From Patescibacteria group bacterium AH-259-L07 (GTDB taxonomy: Bacteria > Patescibacteriota > Patescibacteriia > UBA2591 > UBA6264), in assembly GCA_027718005.1 (NCBI GenBank), contig JALLOP010000026.1, positions 1-15,620 of the forward strand: a stretch of 15,620 nt of DNA, written 5' to 3'. The translations under genes and the position numbers were made by a program. The notes below the pieces were generated by a model, which had not been told where the DNA came from, did not search any database, and saw only the letters and a list, made by a program, of their open reading frames with translations. This document shows, piece by piece, positions 7,312-13,937 of this stretch. Every line of letters begins with the position of its first letter. The stretch's first letter is position 1.

Positions 7312-9105
7312 ATGAATAAAACAGAGACAAAGAAGTGTCAGAATTGTAAACAACAGTTCACCATCGAACCTGACGATTTTGATTTTTATAATAAAATCAA
7401 GGTGCCGCCACCAACGTTTTGTCCAGAATGTAGGATGCAAAGACGAATGGCATTCCGCAATGAACGGACGTTGTACAAAAGAGATTGTGATTTGTGCAAT
7501 AAGGTGGTCATTAGTGCATATCCAAAGGCGGCACAATTTACCATATATTGCTCCGAATGTTGGTGGGGAGATTCGTGGGACCCAATGAAATACGGCCAAG
7601 GATATAACCCCACTAAACCCTTTCTTACTCAATGGAAAGAACTTCAAAGCAAGGTTCCCAGACCATACGTAAATAACCTCACAGGTGCCACGATGGTAAA
7701 TAGTGAATATACCAACTGTGCTGGAGAGCTCAAAAACTGCTATCTCGTATACGGTTCAATGAGAGACGAAGACTGCGCATATTCACATTACCTAAACTAT
7801 TCCCGTCATTGTTTTGATAATCTCTATTGCATTAAAGGGGAAAATTGCTATGACTGTCTCGATATTGAGAATTGCTACGGATTGCAATATTCGCAATCGT
7901 GTGTGGGATGCCGTGATTCTACGTTTCTTTTCGATTGCCGAAACTGCTCTGACTGTATTGGTTGCGTGGGATTACGAAACAAGAAATATTATATATTAAA
8001 CAAGCCCTATGCCAAAGAAGAATATTTTGAAAAGAAAGATAAACTCGCACTGCATACCCGAACGGGCATAAAATCATTTCAAGAGCAATACAAAAACGTC
8101 TATTATTCATCGCCGCGAAAGTATTATCACGGACAGATGAATAAGGATTTCTCGGGCGACTATATCGCTAACACCGAAAATACGCATCAATCCTTCTATA
8201 TCAAACACGCAAGAGGGTGTAAGTTTGTGTTCTGGTGTAACAATGCCGAGGATGTTTACGACTACATGTCCTGGGGTGATATGGAGCTCTCATATGAATG
8301 CGTTTCCAACGGTTACAATAGCTATCATTGTTTGTTTACGGATGCTTCGTGGAGTGACAACAAGGACCTTGAGTATTGCAGTTTGTGCTTTACCTCATCG
8401 AATCTCTTTGGATGTATTGGGCTTCGAAGTAAGAAACACTGCATTCTAAATAAACAGTACTCAGAAGTTGAATATAAATCTCTTCGAGAAAAAATAATCG
8501 GAGAGATGAAGACGTACCCATACCGTGACATACGAGGGATTCCATATCTGTACGGAGAATTTCCTCCTATCGAATTGTCGCCATTTCTCTATACAGATAC
8601 TGTCGCTCAGGAGCACTTTCCTCTCACAAAAGAGGAAATTATCAAAAACGGATTTCGTTGGGAAGAGCGCAAAAAACGAAATTATATTGTCACAATAAAG
8701 GCGGAGGAGCTCCCCGAGACAATTGATGAAATTGATGACTCAATTTTGGATGCAGTTATAGAATGTGTGCACAAAGGTGAATGTAATGACCAGTGCACAG
8801 AGGCATTCAAGATAATAGTTCAGGAGCTACAATTTTATCGAAAAATGAATATACCGCTCCCACAGCTTTGTTATAACTGTCGTCATTCAGGGAGAGTTGC
8901 CGCAAGAAATCCGCTCAAGCTCTGGCACAGACAATGCCAATGTGCAGGAGAACATTCAGATAACAAGGTATACACCAATACCTCAAAGTTTCATCAACCA
9001 CATGAACTAAACGAGCACTGTCCCAACGAGTTTGAAACAACGTATGCACTGGACAGAAAAGAGATCATCTATTGTGAGAAGTGTTATCAACAAGAGGTCG
9101 TATGA
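7312..9105 (+). CDS. Multi-zinc-ribbon Cys-rich protein, array copy 5
   Basis: The protein is 597 aa from ATG 7312. The frame stays open upstream to 7270, but that part overlaps the end of copy 4 and is not conserved, whereas M-N-K-T-E-T-K matches copy 3. Ribbons A (C9, C12, C37, C40) and B (C59, C62, C80, C83) are intact. The central halves end at G-C-V-G-L-R-N-K (about 217) and G-C-I-G-L-R-S-K (about 367). A' is the long form (C485, H, C491, C495, then C520, C523). B' has a longer His-containing insertion (F-H-Q-P-H-E-L-N-E-H-C). The stop TGA overlaps the start of copy 6 by 4 bp. Leader and first codons match copy 3, and the block 7354-7431 matches copy 6. Function unknown. Confidence 0.93.
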   Translation: MNKTETKKCQNCKQQFTIEPDDFDFYNKIKVPPPTFCPECRMQRRMAFRNERTLYKRDCDLCNKVVISAYPKAAQFTIYCSECWWGDSWDPMKYGQGYNPTKPFLTQWKELQSKVPRPYVNNLTGATMVNSEYTNCAGELKNCYLVYGSMRDEDCAYSHYLNYSRHCFDNLYCIKGENCYDCLDIENCYGLQYSQSCVGCRDSTFLFDCRNCSDCIGCVGLRNKKYYILNKPYAKEEYFEKKDKLALHTRTGIKSFQEQYKNVYYSSPRKYYHGQMNKDFSGDYIANTENTHQSFYIKHARGCKFVFWCNNAEDVYDYMSWGDMELSYECVSNGYNSYHCLFTDASWSDNKDLEYCSLCFTSSNLFGCIGLRSKKHCILNKQYSEVEYKSLREKIIGEMKTYPYRDIRGIPYLYGEFPPIELSPFLYTDTVAQEHFPLTKEEIIKNGFRWEERKKRNYIVTIKAEELPETIDEIDDSILDAVIECVHKGECNDQCTEAFKIIVQELQFYRKMNIPLPQLCYNCRHSGRVAARNPLKLWHRQCQCAGEHSDNKVYTNTSKFHQPHELNEHCPNEFETTYALDRKEIIYCEKCYQQEVV

Positions 9106-10898
9106 AATCTGAAACTAAAACTTGTCAAAACTGTAAAAGCCAGTTCACCATCGAACCTGACGATTTTGATTTTTATAATAAAATCAAGGTGCCGCCACCA
9201 ACGTTCTGTCCAGAATGTCGGCTAAGACGACGGTTTATGTTTAGGAATGAGCGTATATTGTATAAACGAAAATGTGATCTTTGCAAAAAGGAGGTAATTT
9301 CTATCTATTCCCAGGACAAGGATTATAAAGTTTACTGTCCGCCATGTTGGTGGTCGGATAAGTGGGACGCACAAGAATATGGCCGAGAGTATGATTTTAG
9401 TCTGTCATTTTTTGAACAATTTGATGAGTTGATGCACAAAGTTCCCCATGTGGCGCTCATTGGAATTCATAAAACACTGGTGAATTCTGAATATACAAAT
9501 CAAGTTGGCAGTCTTAAGAATTGTTATTTGATTACTAATTCTGACTATGATGAGCGCTGTTATTATGCTTCGGGCCTTGAACACTCATTTGATTGTTTTG
9601 ATATGTACAATTCTACCCATAATGAACTTTGTTATGATTCGCTATATCTTGCTAAGTGCAATCGAGTATTTTTTTCTCAAAATAGCGAAGCCTGTGTTGA
9701 CTCGCTTTTCTTAAAAGACTGTATTGGCTGTGTTAATTGTTTTGGGTGTATTAATTTACGAAATCAGCAGTATCATATTTTTAATAAGAAATTTAGCCCA
9801 GAAGGGTATAAGGAAGAATTAAGGCGTTTAGGCTTTGACTCAGGTTCTTATATTTCTTCGGAAGCCTTCCATTCGCGAGCAAAAGAATTTTGGAGTCGCT
9901 TTCCTAATAAATTTATCCACGCCCGGCGTAATAAAAATATTTCAGGTGACTATATTTACAACTCAAAGAATACCCATGACTCTTTTGACGTCAATGGAGC
10001 AGAGGATTCGCGATATTGCACACTTTTGATGGCACCAGGGACAAAGGCAGCATATGATTATACCGAATATGGTGACAGTGCTGAGCTTATCTATGAAACA
10101 CAATTAGCTGGCCTGCAAATATATAATATTAAATTTAGCCATTTAGTCTGGTCTGGCTCAAGAAACGTTGAATATTCATATCTTACCCCTCAGAATTGTT
10201 CCAACATTTTTGGATGTGTTAGTTTGCGTAATCAGAATTATTGTATTTTGAATAAAAAATATAAAGAGGGAGAATACTTTGACCTCAGAGATAAAATTAT
10301 TCAGCACATGCAGGACCACTCTTATAAAAATAAGATCGGACATACCTATACGTATGGAGAATTTTTTCCGCCAGATATTTCTCCCTTTTGCTATAATGAA
10401 ACAACGGCTCAGGAATTTTTCACCCTCAATGAAAAAGAGTCTATGAGTCAAGGATATCAATGGAAGGGACCAGAGACAAGAAATTATCAGATCAGCCTAC
10501 AATCAGAGGATTTACCAGATCATATTAGAAGTGTTTCCGACGCGATTTCAAAAGAAATTATCAGCTGCGCTCATCAAGGAACATGTAATGAGAATTGTAC
10601 TACTGCTTTCCAGATAATTTCAGCAGAGCTTCAGTTTTATAAAAAGATGAATCTTCCCCTTCCTCGATTGTGTCCTAACTGTAGACACTCGCAAAGACTC
10701 AAACAACGTAATCCATTAAAACTCTGGACTCGTAAATGCCAGTGTGCCGGAGAACATTCAGACAATAAAGTTTATAAAAATACCGCTGAGCATTTTCACA
10801 GTACTAACCACTGTTCAAACGAATTCAAAACCTCTTACTCCCCAGAGCGGGAGGAGATAGTTTACTGTGAAAAATGTTATCAAAGTGAAGTTGTATAA
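9102..10898 (+). CDS. Multi-zinc-ribbon Cys-rich protein, array copy 6
   Basis: The 598-aa protein starts at ATG 9102, which overlaps the TGA of copy 5 (ATGA), so translation is probably coupled; the longer frame back to 9081 lies inside copy 5 and is unlikely. Ribbons A (C8, C11, C36, C39) and B (C58, C61, C79, C82) are intact. The first central half ends in C-I-G-C-V-N-C-F-G-C-I-N-L-R-N-Q. The second is Cys-poor until N-I-F-G-C-V-S-L-R-N-Q. A' is the long form (C-A-H-Q-G-T-C-x3-C) and B' carries the C-Q-C-A-G-E-H-S-D insertion. It ends C-Y-Q-S-E-V-V, TAA. Its first 19 bases equal the ghost head at 1844. Function unknown; zinc binding inferred. Confidence 0.93.
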   Translation: MKSETKTCQNCKSQFTIEPDDFDFYNKIKVPPPTFCPECRLRRRFMFRNERILYKRKCDLCKKEVISIYSQDKDYKVYCPPCWWSDKWDAQEYGREYDFSLSFFEQFDELMHKVPHVALIGIHKTLVNSEYTNQVGSLKNCYLITNSDYDERCYYASGLEHSFDCFDMYNSTHNELCYDSLYLAKCNRVFFSQNSEACVDSLFLKDCIGCVNCFGCINLRNQQYHIFNKKFSPEGYKEELRRLGFDSGSYISSEAFHSRAKEFWSRFPNKFIHARRNKNISGDYIYNSKNTHDSFDVNGAEDSRYCTLLMAPGTKAAYDYTEYGDSAELIYETQLAGLQIYNIKFSHLVWSGSRNVEYSYLTPQNCSNIFGCVSLRNQNYCILNKKYKEGEYFDLRDKIIQHMQDHSYKNKIGHTYTYGEFFPPDISPFCYNETTAQEFFTLNEKESMSQGYQWKGPETRNYQISLQSEDLPDHIRSVSDAISKEIISCAHQGTCNENCTTAFQIISAELQFYKKMNLPLPRLCPNCRHSQRLKQRNPLKLWTRKCQCAGEHSDNKVYKNTAEHFHSTNHCSNEFKTSYSPEREEIVYCEKCYQSEVV

Positions 10899-10919
10899 TT
10901 GAATTATAAGTTACAAATT

Positions 10920-11639
10920 ATGAGTAAATTTCAAACTTCAAGAGCTCCCCATACCTTTTTATTCTATGATGAAAGTGGCGATACCGGTACGAAGTTTGAT
11001 AGCGGTTCAACGCGATATTTTATATCAACCATTCTTGTTATTCCGCGATCTTTAGTTAAACAAACAACAGAAGTTTTCACTTCAATAAGAAGCGAATATA
11101 TGTATTACTCTGAATTTAAGTATAATAAGATAAAAGGGGATTTATTAACTGATTTAGTAGAAGATTTTTCAAAGATAAAAGGAATTACTGCATTTTCTTT
11201 AATTATCGATAAAACAAAATATTCAGGAAAATCTCTTACTCAAGAAGTCCGTCGATCAAGGATTGGAAGACATAAATTTTCTGATTTTTGTATCATGCAC
11301 ACGTTGCAAAAAACAAAAATGCATTTGCGTGGTAAATTAAAAGAGGGAGAACTTTACATCGATAGAATAGAACGGCTACGAGAGTCGCAATTTGATAATT
11401 ATATTTATTCTAACGTTAACAAGAATAGTAATGTTATTGGACGTATTACCCATGTAGATTCTTTTTGTGTGCCCTTAATTCAAATGGCTGATATTATTTC
11501 TGGGATTATTCGTGATGAGGTAGAGAATAAGAAAGCTGTTGGCAAAGATCATACAGATTTGTGGCGAAAGATAAAAAAGTTTACCAGGATTTATAATATT
11601 GAAACCGAAATTAATTTGAAAAAATTAAAAGTGATATAG
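10920..11639 (+). CDS. DUF3800 family protein
   Basis: The 239-aa protein is unrelated to its neighbours and has only two cysteines. Features typical of DUF3800 are the N-terminal F-Y-D-E-S-G-D-T-G (residues 15-23), a following beta-rich segment (Y-F-I-S-T-I-L-V-I-P), an E-L-Y-I-D-R block near 144-149, and a C-terminal V-P-L-I-Q-M-A-D-I-I-S-G (184-195) with conserved Asp. Such acidic residues suggest a metal-dependent RNase H-like nuclease fold, as has been proposed for the family; activity is not established. ATG 10920 is preferred because the family motif begins soon after; TTG at 10899 would add seven residues and directly follows the stop of copy 6. The spacer is 21 bp, so cotranscription with copy 6 is likely. 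Such genes are often carried by mobile or defence-related regions, and here it interrupts the array. Confidence 0.8.
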   Translation: MSKFQTSRAPHTFLFYDESGDTGTKFDSGSTRYFISTILVIPRSLVKQTTEVFTSIRSEYMYYSEFKYNKIKGDLLTDLVEDFSKIKGITAFSLIIDKTKYSGKSLTQEVRRSRIGRHKFSDFCIMHTLQKTKMHLRGKLKEGELYIDRIERLRESQFDNYIYSNVNKNSNVIGRITHVDSFCVPLIQMADIISGIIRDEVENKKAVGKDHTDLWRKIKKFTRIYNIETEINLKKLKVI

Positions 11640-11746
11640 ACAAATAAAAAAGGAGCTACTAGCGAGCACATAGGCTACGTTCACTCCAATAGTAATTATA
11701 TCATATATATATGTATTGTCAACTCATGCTTTGTGGATAACTTTAT
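11640..11746 (+). promoter_or_regulatory. 107-bp spacer with weak hairpin and possible promoter before copy 7
   Basis: After the DUF3800 stop there is a two-tier weak hairpin between about 11652 and 11687 (GGAG...CTCC outside, TAGC...GCTA inside). It is followed by AT-rich sequence and by TTGTCA at 11716-11721, a good -35 match. A -10 candidate (TAACTT, 16 nt further) is poor and would put the transcript start at or after the ATG at 11747. This is the longest spacer between genes apart from that before copy 2, so a new transcription start here is plausible but not shown. Confidence 0.3.
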
Positions 11747-13543
11747 ATGAATCAAGAAACCAAAATTTGTCAAAATTGCAAGCAACAGTTCACCATTGAA
11801 CCTGATGATTTTGATTTTTACAAGAAAATCAAGGTGCCGCCACCAACGTTTTGTCCAGAATGTCGGCTCGTGAGAAGATTGGCATGGAGGAATGAATCAA
11901 CTCTGTATAGACGAAAGTGTGATGCGCCAGGACATTCTGAAGAAGTGATTTCAATGTATCCTAAGGATAAATCAGTGGTAGTGTATGACCAAAAGTATTG
12001 GTGGTCTGATGCATGGGATGAATTAAAACAAGTAGGACAAGAATATGACTTTTCGCGCCCATTTTTTGAACAGTTTAGAGAGCTATTGAGGAAGGCACCA
12101 ATGCCTGCGTTGACCACAGAGTATCCTACCATGGTGCGCAGCGAATATTCTAACTGGGCAGGTGATTTAAAGAATTGCTATCTTATTGTTGATGCAGATC
12201 TTGTAGAGGATTCTGCATATGGTTCAGGAATTGTGCAGTGTAAAGATTGTTATGACATTGATTTTACACGGTATTCTGAATTATGTTATTTTGGTTTTGA
12301 TCTTGAAAAATGCTTTGAGGCGATTTATTCAGTAAGTTGTAAAGATTGTTATAATATATATTTTTGCAAAGACTGTGTGGGATGTTCATATTGTTTTGGG
12401 TGTGTAAATTTACGCAATAAAAAATATTATATATTTAATCAGCCCTATTCAAAAGAGGAATATGAGAAAGAGATAGAAAAACTCAATCTACGTTCATATA
12501 AAGGGTTTGCTAATACAAAGGTACAGGTTCAAGAAATTTGGGATAAATATCCAAAACGGAGCTATCGAGGATTATATAATAAAAATGTAAGTGGAGATTA
12601 TATATATCATTCTAAAAATACGCACTATGGTTTTTTAGTTACTGATGTTGAAGACAGTAAATACATTGCACTTACCCATTCAAAGCCAACAAAAGGGTGT
12701 TATGACTATACTGATTTTGGAGATAATGTTCAAAATCTGTATGAATGTATGACCATAGGGCTTGGCGGTGAGAACATAAAGTTTAGTCATCTCGTGTTTA
12801 GAATCGTGAGAGACATAGAATACAGTTATTGGTGTATGCGTTCATCACATCTGTTTGGCTGCGTGGGACTGAAAGATAGACAGTATTGTATTTTAAATAA
12901 GCAGTATAGTAAAGAAGAGTATGAGAAATTAGTCCCTCAAATCATTCAACACATGAAAGATATGCCCTACAAAGATAAAAAAGTAAGAGTATACAAATAT
13001 GGTGAATTCTTCCCGCCAGAATTGTCTCCGTTTGCCTACAATGAAACCATTGCGCAAGAGTACTTTCCCTTAACCAAACAACAAACAACAGAACAGGGCT
13101 ATACATGGAAAGATCCTGAGAAAAGGGATTATGAAATTACGATACAGCCACAAGATTTACCAGACCATATCAAAGAGGTAAAGGATGACATATTAGATCA
13201 CGTTATAGGTTGTGAACATAAGGGCAGGTGTAATCATCAGTGTAGGACAGCATTCCGTATTATTCCTCAGGAATTCCAGTTTTATCAAAAGATGCAGTTG
13301 CCCTTACCACGATTGTGTCCAAGTTGTAGACATTATGAGAGGATTGCTCAGCGCAATCCCTTAAAGCTCTGGCATCGCACGTGTCAATGCGCAGGAGAAA
13401 AATCTGATAATGAGGTATATACTAACACCATAGAGCATTTTCATAAAGATAAACATTGCCCGAATGAATTTGAAACTACGTATGCACCAGAGAGAAAAGA
13501 GATTGTGTATTGCGAGAAGTGTTACCAGGCTGAGGTAGTCTAA
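11747..13543 (+). CDS. Multi-zinc-ribbon Cys-rich protein, array copy 7
   Basis: This 598-aa protein has about 32 Cys. Ribbon A is at 8-40. Ribbon B is degenerate: C58 remains in C-D-A-P-G-H-S, and V-Y-D-Q-K-Y-W-W replaces the second CxxC, as in copies 1 and 2. Central half 1 spans about 131-245 (Q-C-K-D-C-Y, E-L-C-Y, S-C-K-D-C-Y, V-G-C-S-Y-C-F-G-C). Half 2 spans about 278-402, ending L-F-G-C-V-G-L-K-D-R. The linker Y-G-E-F-F-P-P-E-L-S-P-F lies at 418-429. A' is the long form (489-528), and B' (546-592) has the C-Q-C-A-G-E and H-F-H...H-C insertion. It ends C-Y-Q-A-E-V-V, TAA. No SD is visible. The 5' block is nearly the same in DNA as copies 5 and 6 despite the different ribbon B. Function unknown. 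Confidence 0.93.
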   Translation: MNQETKICQNCKQQFTIEPDDFDFYKKIKVPPPTFCPECRLVRRLAWRNESTLYRRKCDAPGHSEEVISMYPKDKSVVVYDQKYWWSDAWDELKQVGQEYDFSRPFFEQFRELLRKAPMPALTTEYPTMVRSEYSNWAGDLKNCYLIVDADLVEDSAYGSGIVQCKDCYDIDFTRYSELCYFGFDLEKCFEAIYSVSCKDCYNIYFCKDCVGCSYCFGCVNLRNKKYYIFNQPYSKEEYEKEIEKLNLRSYKGFANTKVQVQEIWDKYPKRSYRGLYNKNVSGDYIYHSKNTHYGFLVTDVEDSKYIALTHSKPTKGCYDYTDFGDNVQNLYECMTIGLGGENIKFSHLVFRIVRDIEYSYWCMRSSHLFGCVGLKDRQYCILNKQYSKEEYEKLVPQIIQHMKDMPYKDKKVRVYKYGEFFPPELSPFAYNETIAQEYFPLTKQQTTEQGYTWKDPEKRDYEITIQPQDLPDHIKEVKDDILDHVIGCEHKGRCNHQCRTAFRIIPQEFQFYQKMQLPLPRLCPSCRHYERIAQRNPLKLWHRTCQCAGEKSDNEVYTNTIEHFHKDKHCPNEFETTYAPERKEIVYCEKCYQAEVV

Positions 13544-13550
13544 TTATTAT

Positions 13551-13904
13551 ATGAATAAAAAAACACTTAAATTCCCATCTCATTTCAAAGAATCTATTCT
13601 CGCACGAGATAAAGGTGCTACCACACGGCTTTTTGATGAAAAAAATATATCTGTTGGCGATACGATTGACTTTCTTGATCGTGATACAGGTGATCGATTT
13701 GCCACTGTGAAAGCTACGAAAGTATACGAGAAACCGTTTCAGGAAGCTATGCAGGATGCACATGATATTCAGGGTATGTATGATCAATATGAATCATATC
13801 ACCAAAGAAAGATCCAACCCGATACCCCAATGAAGTTTATCTATCACGAAATTATAGAGAAATTTTCAACGCCTGAAGGGGTTCAAGTAGAAAAATTGGA
13901 TTAA
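13551..13904 (+). CDS. ASCH/PUA-like domain protein
   Basis: The 117-aa protein begins 7 bp after the stop of copy 7. The segment from about residue 12 to 62 (F-K-E-S-I-L-A-R-D-K-G-A-T-T-R, then I-S-V-G-D-T-I-D-F-L-D, then V-K-A-T-K-V) has the order expected of an ASCH domain: an 'I-x-x-G-x-K-x-x-T-x-R'-like strand-helix, a V-G-D turn, and a returning strand. ASCH domains have a PUA-like fold and generally bind RNA or nucleotides. The C-terminal part (A-H-D-I-Q-G-M-Y-D-Q-Y and M-K-F-I-Y-H-E-I) matches the usual tail of small ASCH proteins in pattern only. It has no cysteine, so it is a passenger in the array rather than a fragment of a copy. The annotation rests on motif pattern without a search. 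Confidence 0.6.
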   Translation: MNKKTLKFPSHFKESILARDKGATTRLFDEKNISVGDTIDFLDRDTGDRFATVKATKVYEKPFQEAMQDAHDIQGMYDQYESYHQRKIQPDTPMKFIYHEIIEKFSTPEGVQVEKLD

Positions 13905-13922
13905 GGTAATTTATTAAGCAGA

Positions 13923-13934
13923 ATCTTGCAAGAT
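13923..13934. repeat. 12-bp perfect palindrome just before copy 8
   Basis: ATCTTGCAAGAT is its own reverse complement and ends 3 nt before the ATG at 13938. It could be an operator-like site or a small hairpin at the start codon, but it occurs once in the spacers of this window, so chance is possible. Confidence 0.4.
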
Positions 13935-13937
13935 CTT

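Noticed and set aside
10899..10919. TTG start for the DUF3800 gene
   Set aside because: ATG at 10920 is closer to the family motif, and the upstream sequence looks like the AT-rich leaders of the other genes.
11652..11687. Rho-independent terminator after the DUF3800 gene
   Set aside because: The stem is short and interrupted, and no T-tract follows; kept only as part of the spacer description.
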